DNA of 64,000 bases from Kocuria palustris (GTDB lineage: Bacteria > Actinomycetota > Actinomycetes > Actinomycetales > Micrococcaceae): assembly GCF_016907795.1 (NCBI RefSeq), contig NZ_JAFBCR010000001.1:2604001-2668000 (forward strand), in the 5' to 3' direction. Of this stretch, positions 49,363 through 58,335 are shown in pieces. Positions within the stretch are counted from its first letter, which is position 1; every line of letters starts with the position of its first letter. The notes below the pieces were generated by a model. The model was not told the origin of the DNA and searched no databases. It saw only the letters and a program-made list of their open reading frames with translations. The translations under genes and the position numbers were made by a program.

Positions 49363-50901
49363 ATGACTGACGCATCCACGGACGCCCCCCAGGGCGAAGC
49401 ACAGATCACCCCCAGCGCAGCCGCGACCGGCTCGGACATCCGCGTCCGGTTCTGCCCGTCGCCCACAGGAACCCCGCACGTGGGCCTGGTGCGCACCGCC
49501 CTGTTCAACTGGGCGTGGGCCCGGCACACCGGCGGCAAGCTGATCTTCCGCATCGAGGACACCGACGCCAGCCGCGACTCGCAGGAGTCCCTGGACCGGC
49601 TCGTCGAGGCCCTGCAGTGGCTGGGCATCGACTGGGACGAGGGCTACGGCGTGGGCGGGCCCCACGAGCCGTACCGCCAGTCCCAGCGCGGCGAGCTGTA
49701 CCAGGACGTGATCGCCAAGCTGAAGGACGCCGGGGCGATCTACGAGTCCTTCTCCACTCCGGAGGAGGTCGAGGCCCGCCACCGGGAGGCCGGGCGCGAC
49801 CCCAAGCTCGGCTACGACGGCTTCGACCGCGATCTCACCGACGAGCAGATCGCAGCCTTCCGCGCCGAGGGCCGCGAGCCCGTGCTGCGCCTGCGCATGC
49901 CGGACGAGGACATCACCTTCACCGACCTGGTCCGCGGCGAGATCACCTTCGGCGCCGGCTCAGTGCCGGACTTCGTGGTGGTGCGCGCCAACGGCCAGCC
50001 GCTGTACACCCTGGTCAACCCGGTCGACGACGCCCTCATGGGCATCACCCACGTGCTGCGCGGAGAGGATCTGCTCTCGTCGACCCCGCGCCAGATCGCG
50101 CTGTACGACGCCCTGGTGCGCGTGGGCGTCGCCGAGCGGATCCCCGAGTTCGGCCACCTCCCCTACGTGATGGGAGAGGGCAACAAGAAGCTGTCGAAGC
50201 GCGATCCGGAGTCCAACCTCTTCCTTCACCGCGACGCCGGCTTCATCCCGGAGGGGCTGCTGAACTACCTGGGGCTGCTGGGCTGGTCGCTGTCCGCGGA
50301 TGAGGACGTGTTCACCACGCAGCAGTTCATCGAGGCCTTCGACATCCACGACGTCCTGGCCAATCCCGCGCGCTTCGACGTCAAGAAGGCCACGGCGATC
50401 AATGCGGATCACATCCGCATGCTGGAGCCGCAGGACTTCCGCGACCGCCTGGTGCCGTACCTGCAGGCCGGGGGAGTGCTCGGCGAGACCCTGACGCAGC
50501 GCCAGGAGCAGATCCTGAACGAGGCCGCTCCGCTCGTGCAGACCCGCATGGACCTGCTGGGCGAGTCGGTCGCCCTGCTGGGCTTCCTGTTCGTCGACGA
50601 CGCCGAGCTCGTCCATGACGAGACCGCCGTGTCCAAGCTCAAGGAGTCGGCGCCGCAGGTGCTGGCCGCGGCCCGCACGGCGCTGGCCGATCTGGACGAC
50701 TTCACGGCCGAGCCGATCGAGACCGCCCTGCGCGAGGCGATCGTGGACGGGCTGGAGATCAAGCCGCGGCTGGCCTTCGGCCCGGTGCGAGTGGCCGTCT
50801 CCGGGCGCCAGGTCTCGCCGCCGCTGTTCGAGTCGCTGGAGATCCTGGGGAAGGACGCGGCGCTGGCACGTATCGACGCACTGGCCGCTCGACTGGGCTG
50901 A
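49363..50901 (+). CDS. gltX: glutamyl-tRNA synthetase
   Basis: GluRS charges tRNA-Glu, and probably also tRNA-Gln when a GatCAB amidotransferase is present. The 512-residue class I enzyme has [20 protein letters not shown] (PHVG 38-41), [14 protein letters not shown] and KLSKR (276-280). Strikingly, its own substrates, tRNA-Gln and two tRNA-Glu genes, follow within 500 bases. The ATG at 49363 is supported by the -10 box. Confidence 0.95.
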   Translation: MTDASTDAPQGEAQITPSAAATGSDIRVRFCPSPTGTPHVGLVRTALFNWAWARHTGGKLIFRIEDTDASRDSQESLDRLVEALQWLGIDWDEGYGVGGPHEPYRQSQRGELYQDVIAKLKDAGAIYESFSTPEEVEARHREAGRDPKLGYDGFDRDLTDEQIAAFRAEGREPVLRLRMPDEDITFTDLVRGEITFGAGSVPDFVVVRANGQPLYTLVNPVDDALMGITHVLRGEDLLSSTPRQIALYDALVRVGVAERIPEFGHLPYVMGEGNKKLSKRDPESNLFLHRDAGFIPEGLLNYLGLLGWSLSADEDVFTTQQFIEAFDIHDVLANPARFDVKKATAINADHIRMLEPQDFRDRLVPYLQAGGVLGETLTQRQEQILNEAAPLVQTRMDLLGESVALLGFLFVDDAELVHDETAVSKLKESAPQVLAAARTALADLDDFTAEPIETALREAIVDGLEIKPRLAFGPVRVAVSGRQVSPPLFESLEILGKDAALARIDALAARLG

Positions 50902-50931
50902 GATCACCCGAGGCCCGGCCGTCGGATGGAT

Positions 50932-50960
50932 TTGCTGAGGCGGTCGGCCTTGGGTATAGT
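50932..50960 (+). promoter_or_regulatory. promoter of the tRNA-Gln/Glu cluster
   Basis: TTGCTG (50932-50937) and TATAGT (50955-50960) are separated by 17 bases, followed about 68 bases later by tRNA-Gln. This is the best-formed sigma70-like promoter seen in the window. Confidence 0.65.
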
Positions 50961-51027
50961 TTCAGCCTGTTGCGCGCAGGAATGCGAGGCGGACCGAGAG
51001 GTTCACGTCGAGGACTTGCGCTGACAG

Positions 51028-51099
51028 TGGGGTATGGTGTAATCGGCAACACTACGGTTTCTGGTACCGTCATTCTAGGTTCGAGTCCTGGTACCCCAG
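51028..51099 (+). tRNA. tRNA-Gln (anticodon CTG)
   Basis: The acceptor TGGGGTA / TACCCCA, anticodon arm ACGGT-TTCTGGT-ACCGT (anticodon CTG) and T-arm GGTTCGAGTCC define a 72-base tRNA. CCA is not encoded. Confidence 0.95.
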
Positions 51100-51100
51100 C

Positions 51101-51173
51101 GGCCCCATCGTATAGCGGCCTAGTACTCCGCCCTCTCACGGCGGCAACACCGGTTCGAATCCGGTTGGGGTCA
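51101..51173 (+). tRNA. tRNA-Glu (anticodon CTC), copy 1
   Basis: The acceptor GGCCCCA / TGGGGTC, anticodon arm CCGCC-CTCTCAC-GGCGG (anticodon CTC) and T-arm GGTTCGAATCC define a 73-base tRNA. It starts one base after tRNA-Gln, so both are in one transcript. Identical to copy 2. Confidence 0.96.
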
Positions 51174-51183
51174 CTTCCGCTGA

Positions 51184-51217
51184 CAGCTGCGTCGCATCTT
51201 CGGGTGCGGCGCAGCTG
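51184..51217 (+). terminator. terminator between the two tRNA-Glu genes
   Basis: A 15-bp stem (51184-51198 with 51203-51217, two G.T pairs) closes on a stable TTCG tetraloop and is followed by TTCACG. Confidence 0.75.
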
Positions 51218-51297
51218 TTCACGAGACCACCGGCGCACGTCGTCGGTCGCGCGCCCCGATCCTCGGATCGGGAATCCGCTCGCACTGCGAGCACCTC

Positions 51298-51370
51298 GGC
51301 CCCATCGTATAGCGGCCTAGTACTCCGCCCTCTCACGGCGGCAACACCGGTTCGAATCCGGTTGGGGTCA
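51298..51370 (+). tRNA. tRNA-Glu (anticodon CTC), copy 2
   Basis: An exact 73-base duplicate of the tRNA-Glu at 51101, 197 bases downstream. The flanks differ, so only the tRNA unit is repeated. Confidence 0.96.
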
Positions 51371-51379
51371 CACCGAGGC

Positions 51380-51409
51380 GAAGCCCCGGACCATCTGGTC
51401 CGGGGCTTC
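51380..51409 (+). terminator. terminator after the second tRNA-Glu
   Basis: GAAGCCCCGGACCA and TGGTCCGGGGCTTC are exact inverted copies with two bases between, followed by TTCC; about 12 pairs form around a small loop. Confidence 0.8.
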
Positions 51410-51533
51410 TTCCATGTCTGCGTCGCGCTCTCGCGCGCCGGGACTCCGGGTCCATCCTGCACACGACTTCCTGTCCACGGGCCGCTGACGCCGCTGCGGG
51501 CTCCTGAACCCGTGCACTGCGGGTTCGTGGCAG

Positions 51534-51567
51534 ATGCGCATCCGATCAGCGCTGATGGGGTGCGCAT
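51534..51567. repeat. nested inverted repeat upstream of the GTPase pair
   Basis: ATGCGCA (51534-51540) and TGCGCAT (51561-51567) flank the perfect 12-bp palindrome ATCAGCGCTGAT (51545-51556). It lies in the otherwise gene-free 51371-51656, about 75 bases before the GTPase promoter. It could be an operator or cruciform; function unknown. Confidence 0.6.
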
Positions 51568-51642
51568 ATGTCACCAATCGGCGGCCGGCCTGCGCCGGGC
51601 GGCTTCGGCGCGGGGCTGAAGCGCTGCCGGGGGAGGGTGCGG

Positions 51643-51648
51643 CATGAT
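51643..51648 (+). promoter_or_regulatory. -10-like box of the GTPase pair
   Basis: CATGAT lies 8 bases before the GTG at 51657; it differs from TANNNT in the first base. No ribosome binding site is visible. Confidence 0.4.
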
Positions 51649-51656
51649 GGTCCACC

Positions 51657-53414
51657 GTGAGCACCGCCCCAGATCCTTCCGCGAACGGCCGCACCCCCGC
51701 CGAGGCCGTCGACGAGCTGCGCACGGTCCTGTCCCAGGTCAGCCTGCCCTTGGACACTCCGGACGCGCGGCCCGGACGCGACGCCGCCCGACGCAGCCTC
51801 GACCAGATCGACGACTACGTCCTGCCCCGCGTGCGCCACCTCGACGCCCCGCTGCTGGCGGTCGTGGGCGGCTCGACCGGGGCAGGGAAGTCGACCGTGG
51901 TCAATGCCCTGATCGGCCGCCCCGTCACCCGGGCGGGCGTGGTGCGCCCGACGACCCGCCAGCCCATGCTGATCCACCACCCCGACGACGCCGCGGCCTT
52001 CGAGGGCACCCGTGTGCTGCCGCACCTGGCTCGCGTACGAGGCTGGCTGGCGCGCACGGAGGACTCCGGCGGGGAGCTCGGTGCGCCCGAGACCGCAGCA
52101 GCGGGGACGAGTCTCGTGCTGCTCGCCGACGAGGGCGCGGATCGCGGCATCGCCCTGCTGGACGCCCCGGACATCGACTCGGTCTCTGAAGCGAACCGGA
52201 AGCTGGCCGGGCAGCTGCTGGCAGCCGCCGACCTCTGGCTGTTCACCACGACCGCCAACCGCTACGCCGACGCAGCCGCCTGGGACCTGCTCATCGAGGC
52301 CGGCCGCCGCCAGATCACCGTCGCCGTGATCCTGGACCGCGTGCCGACAGGGGCGGCCGAGGAGATCGAGCCGGACCTGCGGCGCATGCTCACGGAGAAG
52401 GGCCTGGGGGAGGCGCCGATCTTCGTGATCCCCGAGTCCCCGCTCAACGCCGCCCAGATGCTGCCGGTCGCGGCCGTGGATCCGCTGCGCATGTGGCTCA
52501 GCGACCTGGCCGCCGACGCCCAGGCCCGCTCCGAGGTCGCCCGTCGGACGCTCGGAGGTGCGCTCGAGCAGCTGGCTGAGCGCACCGACGACGTCGCCGA
52601 CGCGGTGGCCGCGCAGAAGGAGGTCGCCGACCAGCTTCGCTCGGACGTCGAGGAGGCCTACCGCCGGGCCCTGGAGGCGATCGACGACGCCACGCGCGAC
52701 GGCTCCCTGCTGCGCGATGAGGTGCTCTCGCGCTGGCAGGACTACGTGGGCACCGGCGAGTTCTTCCGCTCGCTGGAGGCCAGGATCGGGCGCTGGCGCG
52801 ATCGAGCCGGAGCGGCACTGCGCGGCAGGCCTGCGCCGGAGGTCCAGGTCGAGCAGGCCCTGGAGACCGGGCTGCAGGCCGTGATCATCGAGGAGCTGGC
52901 CAAGGCCGGCGAGCAGTCCCAGCGCCGGTGGCGCGCGGACGCCGCCGGGCGCGGGCTGCTCGGCGGAGATGACCTGGGGCGACTGCCCGACGACGTCCCC
53001 GAGCGCTCCGCCGAGGTGATCCGGGCCTGGCAGGGCGAGATCATGGCGATGATCCAGAGCGAGGGCGCGGGCAAGCGCACACAGGCTCGGCTGATGTCGA
53101 TCGGGCTGAACATCGTCACGGTCGGGCTGATGGTGGTCGTGTTCTCCATGTCGGCGGGGCTGACGGGAGCGGAGGTCGGCATCGCCGGAGCCTCCGGAGT
53201 GGTGGGCACCAAGCTGCTGGAGGCGGTGTTCGGCGAGGACGCCGTGCGCCGGATGGCCCAGCAGGCACGTGAGGACCTGGAGCGCAGGATGGAGGAGTTC
53301 GTGGAGCAGCTCGAGCAGCCGTGGAGGCAGCGCCTGGAGGCGGTCGCCGATCCGGAGCCCGCGCGGCTGAAGGAGGCGGCTGCTGCCGTCCGCGCGGCGG
53401 GGGAGGCGCTGTGA
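51657..53414 (+). CDS. dynamin-like GTPase, first of a pair
   Basis: The 585-residue protein has an N-terminal GTPase domain: P-loop GGSTGAGKST (71-80), switch I RPTTRQP (97-103) and G3 DAPDID (169-174). The G4 region reads ILDRVP, so the usual N/TKxD base-specificity motif is lost. A long helical region follows. Near residue 480-530 is a hydrophobic stretch (IVTVGLMVVVFSMSAGLTG), then a helical tail, as in bacterial dynamin-like proteins. The next gene overlaps and encodes a second GTPase. Paired dynamins act at division membranes in Streptomyces (DynA/DynB); homology to those is only suggested. Confidence 0.75.
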   Translation: MSTAPDPSANGRTPAEAVDELRTVLSQVSLPLDTPDARPGRDAARRSLDQIDDYVLPRVRHLDAPLLAVVGGSTGAGKSTVVNALIGRPVTRAGVVRPTTRQPMLIHHPDDAAAFEGTRVLPHLARVRGWLARTEDSGGELGAPETAAAGTSLVLLADEGADRGIALLDAPDIDSVSEANRKLAGQLLAAADLWLFTTTANRYADAAAWDLLIEAGRRQITVAVILDRVPTGAAEEIEPDLRRMLTEKGLGEAPIFVIPESPLNAAQMLPVAAVDPLRMWLSDLAADAQARSEVARRTLGGALEQLAERTDDVADAVAAQKEVADQLRSDVEEAYRRALEAIDDATRDGSLLRDEVLSRWQDYVGTGEFFRSLEARIGRWRDRAGAALRGRPAPEVQVEQALETGLQAVIIEELAKAGEQSQRRWRADAAGRGLLGGDDLGRLPDDVPERSAEVIRAWQGEIMAMIQSEGAGKRTQARLMSIGLNIVTVGLMVVVFSMSAGLTGAEVGIAGASGVVGTKLLEAVFGEDAVRRMAQQAREDLERRMEEFVEQLEQPWRQRLEAVADPEPARLKEAAAAVRAAGEAL

Positions 53415-55099
53415 GGCTCCCGGGGCGGCGCACCCGCCGCGATCCGCACGCCGATCTGGATCAGCGTCTGAGCGCCCTGCGCGAGGCCGTCGACCTGGGC
53501 CGCGGGCGCCTGGACGAGGAGGCGCTGCAGCTCGGCGAGGACGCCCTGGCTCGGGCGGCAGGACGGCGCGCTCTGTCTGCCGAGCACACCGTGGTGGGCT
53601 TCTTCGGAGCCACGGGCTCGGGGAAGTCGTCGCTGCTGAACACCCTGCTGGGCCGTCAGGTGGCTCGAGCCGCGGTCCAGCGGCCCACGACCTCCGAGCC
53701 GATGGCCGTGCTGGGCGGGCTGTCGGGAGCCGATCCGCTGCTGGACTGGCTGGAGGTCCGCGACCGGCGCGTCCTCGAGGAGCTGGCGGCCGAGCCGTGG
53801 TCCCAGGGACCGGCGGGGCTGTGGACGCCCGTGCCCGAGGGGCTGATCCTGCTCGATCTGCCGGACGTGGACTCCGTGGCCCGCGAGCACCGGGAGATCG
53901 CCTCGCGTCTTGCGGGAATGGTCGACGTCGTCGTGTGGGTCGTGGACCCCCAGAAGTACGCGGATGCGGTGCTGCACGACCACTTCATCGCTCCGCTGTC
54001 GCGCCACGCCTCGTCCACCCTGGTGGTGCTCAACCAGGCCGACCGCCTCCCGACCGGAGAGGTGCCGCGCGTGCTGGAGTCGCTGCGCGAGGTCCTGGCC
54101 CAGGACGGGCTGCGCATGGACGGCCGCGCCGCGCCGATCGCAGCCTCGGCGGCCCGGGGCACGGGCATCGGGCAGCTGCGGGAGGCGATCGCCGAGGTCG
54201 TCGAGGCCAAGGCCGCCTCCTCGGAGCGCCTGTCCGGGGATGTCGAATCCGCCGCCGAGGCGCTCGAGGCCTCCCACGGCGCGGGACGGCCCGACGGCGT
54301 CACTCCGTTCGCCCGCGAGTCCCTCGTGGACGGCCTGGCGACCGCGGCGCAGGCCGACGGGATCGCCGCTGCGGCCTCCCGCAGCTATGTCCTGCACGCC
54401 TCACGGCGCACCGGATGGATGCCGGTGCGGTGGCTCGGAGCCTTCCGCAAGGATCCGCTCAAGCGCCTGCACCTGCAGGGGGCTGAGCAGGGTTCCGCAG
54501 AGGGGACCGATCCGTCGCTGCACCGCAGCTCTCTGCCTCCCCTGGGCGCCGCCCAGCGCGCCGCAGGGGACACCGCGGTGCGCCGCTTCGCGCAGGAGGC
54601 CGCCCATGGCGCGTCACCTGCCTGGGAGCGCTCGATCCGCGAGGCGGCCCGATCGCACGACGAGCAGCTGCCCGACGCCCTGGACCAGGCTCTCGCCCGC
54701 ACGGACCTGCGCCGCGGCGCGCGGTCCTGGTGGTGGGTTCCCATGGGCATCGTGCAGTGGCTGCTGCTGCTCATGGCCGTGGCGGGTCTGCTCTGGCTCA
54801 CCGGGCTGTTCGCCCTGGACTACCTGCAGATCCCGGTGCCGGGCGCACCCGAGGTCCGGGACACCGGCATCCCGGTGCCCACGCTGCTGGTGGTCACCGG
54901 CCTGGTGGCCGGGCTGGTCTTCGGGGTGCTCTCGGCCGCCCTGGCGCGGCTGTCGGCCTCCCGACGACGGGCGCGCGTACGGCGCAGGCTGCGCGAGCAG
55001 ATCGCCGACGCGGCCCAGACCCATGTGATCGATCCGGTCGAGGCGGAGCTGTCCCGGCAGGAGCGCCTCACCGAGGCCCTGGTGCGCACCAGGGGCTGA
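53411..55099 (+). CDS. dynamin/YfjP-like membrane GTPase, second of a pair
   Basis: The 562-residue protein has P-loop GATGSGKSS (66-74), RPTTSEP (91-97), G3 DLPDVD (149-154) and a conventional G4 NQAD (208-211). The C-terminal part has two membrane helices (around WLLLLMAVAGLLWLTGLFAL and TLLVVTGLVAGLVFGVLSAA) and a basic helical end. The GTG at 53411 overlaps the first GTPase stop (GTGA), so the two are coupled. Both share RPTT..P and PDxDSV, consistent with duplication from one ancestor. A membrane-remodelling heteromer is a reasonable inference. Confidence 0.75.
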   Translation: MRLPGRRTRRDPHADLDQRLSALREAVDLGRGRLDEEALQLGEDALARAAGRRALSAEHTVVGFFGATGSGKSSLLNTLLGRQVARAAVQRPTTSEPMAVLGGLSGADPLLDWLEVRDRRVLEELAAEPWSQGPAGLWTPVPEGLILLDLPDVDSVAREHREIASRLAGMVDVVVWVVDPQKYADAVLHDHFIAPLSRHASSTLVVLNQADRLPTGEVPRVLESLREVLAQDGLRMDGRAAPIAASAARGTGIGQLREAIAEVVEAKAASSERLSGDVESAAEALEASHGAGRPDGVTPFARESLVDGLATAAQADGIAAAASRSYVLHASRRTGWMPVRWLGAFRKDPLKRLHLQGAEQGSAEGTDPSLHRSSLPPLGAAQRAAGDTAVRRFAQEAAHGASPAWERSIREAARSHDEQLPDALDQALARTDLRRGARSWWWVPMGIVQWLLLLMAVAGLLWLTGLFALDYLQIPVPGAPEVRDTGIPVPTLLVVTGLVAGLVFGVLSAALARLSASRRRARVRRRLREQIADAAQTHVIDPVEAELSRQERLTEALVRTRG

Positions 55100-55132
55100 G
55101 GGCCCAGCGCCGGCAGCCCGCGGACCGTCGGC

Positions 55133-55906
55133 TCAGAGTCCCGGGCGGATGGCCTGGGTGAGCTGACGCGCCGCCGCCACGACCGTCTCGGCGTGCAGCC
55201 GTCCGGGCTGGCGGGTCAGGCGCTCGATCGGTCCCGAGATCGACGCGGCGGCGATGACGCGCCCGGACGGTCCGCGCACCGGAGCGGAGACCGAGGCGAT
55301 GCCCGCCTCGCGCTCGCCGATGGACTGGGACCAGCCGCGGCGTCGGACTCCGGAGAGCATGGTGGCCGTGAAGCGGGCGCCCTGCAGGCCCTCGAGCAGG
55401 CGGCTGTGATCCTCCCAGGCGGTGAGCACCTGGGCCGCCGAGCCCGCCTTCATGGACAGCTGGGTGCCGACCGGGATGGTGTCGCGCAGGCCGATCGGGC
55501 GCTCCGAGGAGGCCACGCAGACGCGCCATTCTCCCTGGCGCCTGAAGATCTGCGCGGACTCGCCGGTGGCATCGCGCAGCTGCACGAGCGTGGGGCCTGC
55601 CGCGGCGATCAGGCGGTCCTCGCCGGCGGCCGAGGAGAGCTCGACCAGGCGCGGGCCCAGCACGAACCTGCCCTGGATGTCCTTGCCGAGCAGCCGGTGA
55701 TGCGCCAGGGCGGAGGCCAGCCGGTGGACGGTGGGCCGCGAGTAGCCGGTGGCCGAGACCAGCTGGGCCAGTGAGGCGGGGCCGGCCTCGAGGGCATCGA
55801 GGATCCCGGAGGCCTTGTCGATCACCCCGACTCCGCTGGGGGAGAAGGAGGTCTCCGCCTCGGCGGAGGTGCTGCGGAGGGGGTCGGAGGCCCGCGGAGT
55901 GTCCAT
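55133..55906 (-). CDS. IclR-family regulator of leucine biosynthesis (LtbR/NdgR type)
   Basis: The 257-residue protein has an N-terminal winged helix (ASLAQLVSATGYSRPTVHRLAS) and the C-terminal IclR effector domain. Divergent position immediately before leuCD is the hallmark of C. glutamicum LtbR and of NdgR in Streptomyces and mycobacteria, which control leuB and leuCD. Compared with those ~235-residue proteins it has about 25 extra N-terminal residues before the helix-turn-helix. The start ATG at 55906 is supported by a TAGTAT -10 box 6 bases away, and the shared inverted repeat at 55919 sits right behind it, suggesting autoregulation. Confidence 0.85.
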   Translation of the reverse strand: MDTPRASDPLRSTSAEAETSFSPSGVGVIDKASGILDALEAGPASLAQLVSATGYSRPTVHRLASALAHHRLLGKDIQGRFVLGPRLVELSSAAGEDRLIAAAGPTLVQLRDATGESAQIFRRQGEWRVCVASSERPIGLRDTIPVGTQLSMKAGSAAQVLTAWEDHSRLLEGLQGARFTATMLSGVRRRGWSQSIGEREAGIASVSAPVRGPSGRVIAAASISGPIERLTRQPGRLHAETVVAAARQLTQAIRPGL

Positions 55907-55912
55907 GTTGCG

Positions 55913-55918
55913 ATACTA
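55913..55918 (-). promoter_or_regulatory. -10 box of the IclR gene, probably leaderless
   Basis: On the minus strand TAGTAT precedes the ATG at 55906 by 6 bases. The operator at 55919 lies directly upstream, where bound protein would block RNA polymerase. Confidence 0.65.
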
Positions 55919-55937
55919 CGTCTCAGGATGCGAGATG
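55919..55937. promoter_or_regulatory. inverted-repeat operator between the IclR gene and leuC
   Basis: CGTCTCA-GGATGC-GAGATG matches the site 5' of leuB (46106) in both arms with the same 6-base spacer. It overlaps the IclR promoter and lies about 130 bases before leuC. Confidence 0.65.
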
Positions 55938-55947
55938 TCTTCCCATC

Positions 55948-55989
55948 ATGTGGCGGAATCCGCGCGGCGGGCTGATCCTGTGTGCATGA
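55948..55989 (+). CDS. possible short leader peptide before leuC
   Basis: A 13-codon frame (MWRNPRGGLILCA) contains Leu-Ile-Leu and is followed by a 7-bp hairpin GGCGGCC-GCAT-GGCCGCC at 55994-56011. It could be a weak attenuator, but only two leucines are present and no ribosome binding site is seen. Chance is quite possible. Confidence 0.25.
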   Translation: MWRNPRGGLILCA

Positions 55990-56067
55990 CTCCGGCGGCC
56001 GCATGGCCGCCCTCTTCCGCCTCGCCCCGATCGGGCGGGCGCGGAGCTCTTCAGCGGAAGGACCACC

Positions 56068-57504
56068 ATGTCGACTGAGACCCAGTCAGCGCCTCTCACC
56101 CTGGCCGAGAAGGTCTGGCAGCAGCACCTCGTGCGCCGCGGCGAGGACGGGCAGCCGGACCTGCTCTACATCGACCTCCACCTGATCCACGAGGTCACCT
56201 CGCCGCAGGCCTTCGAGGGCCTGCGCCTGGCGGATCGGCCGCTGCGGCGCGTGGACCTCACCATCGGCACCGAGGACCACAACACGCCCACCGAGGACAT
56301 CTTCTCGACGATCGCCGATCAGACCTCCCGCAAGCAGATCGAGGCCCTGCGCTCGAACACCGAGGAGTTCGGCGTCCGACTGCACCCTCTGGGCGATGAC
56401 GAGCAGGGCATCGTCCATGTGGTGGGCCCCCAGCTGGGGCTGACCATGCCGGGCATGACCGTCGTGTGCGGCGACTCCCACACCTCCACCCACGGGGCCT
56501 TCGGCTCGCTGGCCATGGGCATCGGCACCTCCGAGGTCGAGCACGTCATGGCCACGCAGACCCTGCCGCTGGCACCGTTCAAGACGATGTCCATCCGGAT
56601 CGACGGCCACCTGCGCCCGGGGGTCTCCTCCAAGGACATCATCCTGGCGGTCATCGCCGAGATCGGCACCGGCGGCGGACAGGGCTATGTCCTGGAGTAC
56701 CGCGGCACCGCCATCGAGGAGCTGTCGATGGAGGCCCGCATGACGATCTGCAACATGTCGATCGAGGCGGGCGCGCGCGCCGGGATGATCGCCCCGGACG
56801 AGACCACGTTCGACTACGTCAAGGGCCGCCCGCACGCCCCCGAGGGCGAGCTGTGGGACCAGGCGGTCGAGCACTGGCGCAGCCTGCGCACGGATGACGA
56901 CGCCGTCTTCGACGTCGAGGTCGTGATCGATGCCGACACCCTCGAGCCGTTCGTGACCTGGGGGACCAACCCGGGCCAGGGCGTCTCGCTGTCGGGGGAG
57001 GTCCCGGATCCCGAGGACTTCACCGACGACAGCGCCAAGGCCGCGGCGCAGCGCGCCCTGACCTACATGGACCTCACTCCCGGCACCCCGCTCAAGGAGG
57101 TTCCCGTGGATGTGGTCTTCCTGGGCTCGTGCACGAACTCGCGCATCGAGGACCTGCGCCTGGCGGCCGAGGTCGTCAGGGGCCGCACCAAGGCCCCGAA
57201 CGTCGACATGATGGTCGTCCCCGGCTCCCAGAAGGTCCGGCTGCAGGCCCAGGAGGAGGGCCTCGATCAGATCTTCAAGGACTTCGGCGCGGACTGGCGC
57301 TTCGCCGGCTGCTCCATGTGCCTGGGAATGAACCCGGACCAGCTGGCCCCGGGGCAGCGCTGCGCCTCCACCTCGAACCGCAACTTCGAGGGTCGACAGG
57401 GCAAGGGCGGTCGCACGCATCTGGTCTCGCCCGTCGTCGCCGCCGCCACGGCCGTGCGCGGCACGCTCTCGGCCCCGTCCGACCTCGAGCCCGTCTCGGT
57501 CTGA
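56068..57504 (+). CDS. leuC: 3-isopropylmalate dehydratase large subunit
   Basis: LeuC is the [4Fe-4S] subunit of isopropylmalate isomerase in leucine synthesis. The 478-residue protein has cluster ligands Cys355 (FLGSCTNSR), Cys415 and Cys418 ([14 protein letters not shown]), and [15 protein letters not shown]. The ATG at 56068 follows GGAAGGA. leuD follows after 74 bases. Expression is probably controlled by the divergent IclR protein. Confidence 0.97.
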   Translation: MSTETQSAPLTLAEKVWQQHLVRRGEDGQPDLLYIDLHLIHEVTSPQAFEGLRLADRPLRRVDLTIGTEDHNTPTEDIFSTIADQTSRKQIEALRSNTEEFGVRLHPLGDDEQGIVHVVGPQLGLTMPGMTVVCGDSHTSTHGAFGSLAMGIGTSEVEHVMATQTLPLAPFKTMSIRIDGHLRPGVSSKDIILAVIAEIGTGGGQGYVLEYRGTAIEELSMEARMTICNMSIEAGARAGMIAPDETTFDYVKGRPHAPEGELWDQAVEHWRSLRTDDDAVFDVEVVIDADTLEPFVTWGTNPGQGVSLSGEVPDPEDFTDDSAKAAAQRALTYMDLTPGTPLKEVPVDVVFLGSCTNSRIEDLRLAAEVVRGRTKAPNVDMMVVPGSQKVRLQAQEEGLDQIFKDFGADWRFAGCSMCLGMNPDQLAPGQRCASTSNRNFEGRQGKGGRTHLVSPVVAAATAVRGTLSAPSDLEPVSV

Positions 57505-57578
57505 TCGGGCCCAGCGCCCGCCTCGCACACGTCCAGCACCCGCCCGGGCCGAGCCCGGCAGCACTCCAGGAGGACCCC

Positions 57579-58178
57579 GTGGAGAAGTTCAGCACCCACA
57601 CCGGCATCGCAGCGCCGCTGCGCCAGTCGAATGTCGACACCGACCAGATCATCCCCGCCGTCTACCTCAAGCGGATCACCAAGACGGGCTTCGAGGACGC
57701 CCTGTTCGCCCAGTGGCGCACCCAGGACGACTTCGTGCTCAACCAGGACGCCTACCGCGACGCGAGCATCCTGGTGGCCGGTCCGGACTTCGGCACCGGC
57801 TCCTCGCGCGAGCACGCCGTGTGGGCGCTGCGCGACTACGGCTTCAAGGTCGTGATCTCGCCGCGCTTCGCCGATATCTTCCGCGGCAACTCGGGAAAGC
57901 AGGGGCTGCTGGCGGCCCAGGTCGAGCAGTCGGACGTGGAGCTGCTGTGGAAGCAGATCGAGGCCGAGCCGGAGGTCCCCACCACGGTGGATCTCACAGC
58001 GCGCACCGTCTCGGTGGGCAGCGTCACCGTGCCGTTCCAGATCGACGACTACACCGCATGGCGGCTGTCCGAGGGGCTCGACGACATCGGCCTGACCCTG
58101 CAGCACGAGGATCGGATCCGCGAATTCGAGGCCCAGCGCCCGGCCTGGCTGCCCACGACCCTCCCCGCTCGGACCTGA
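57579..58178 (+). CDS. leuD: 3-isopropylmalate dehydratase small subunit
   Basis: LeuD completes the isopropylmalate isomerase. The 199-residue protein starts [14 protein letters not shown] and shows the conserved [16 protein letters not shown] and [17 protein letters not shown]. The frame opens far upstream, but GTG 57579 with CCAGGAGG just before it gives the family-standard N-terminus. It is the last gene of the leuCD operon; murA copy 2 follows with its own promoter. Confidence 0.96.
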   Translation: MEKFSTHTGIAAPLRQSNVDTDQIIPAVYLKRITKTGFEDALFAQWRTQDDFVLNQDAYRDASILVAGPDFGTGSSREHAVWALRDYGFKVVISPRFADIFRGNSGKQGLLAAQVEQSDVELLWKQIEAEPEVPTTVDLTARTVSVGSVTVPFQIDDYTAWRLSEGLDDIGLTLQHEDRIREFEAQRPAWLPTTLPART

Positions 58179-58258
58179 GGCCCTCGAGGAGGCGGATCGT
58201 GACCTGGGCGGATGAACCGCCCATGAGGGCAGTGCGAACACGCGGGGCCGTCCTCTCG

Positions 58259-58264
58259 TAAGAT
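58259..58264 (+). promoter_or_regulatory. putative -10 box of murA copy 2
   Basis: TAAGAT lies 71 bases before the ATG at 58336. The leader contains the hairpin TGCCGTG-GGCT-CACGGCA (58307-58324) ending about 4 bases before the GGGAGA ribosome binding site. Confidence 0.5.
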
Positions 58265-58335
58265 GGTCCCTCGAAGCAGCGCGATCGCTGCGCGCATCGA
58301 GCAATTGCCGTGGGCTCACGGCAGATCGGGAGACC

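Noticed and set aside
51101-51370. Direct repeat as a phage or integrative-element attachment site pair
   Set aside because: The repeated unit is a full functional tRNA on both sides and nothing resembling an integrase or cargo lies between them.
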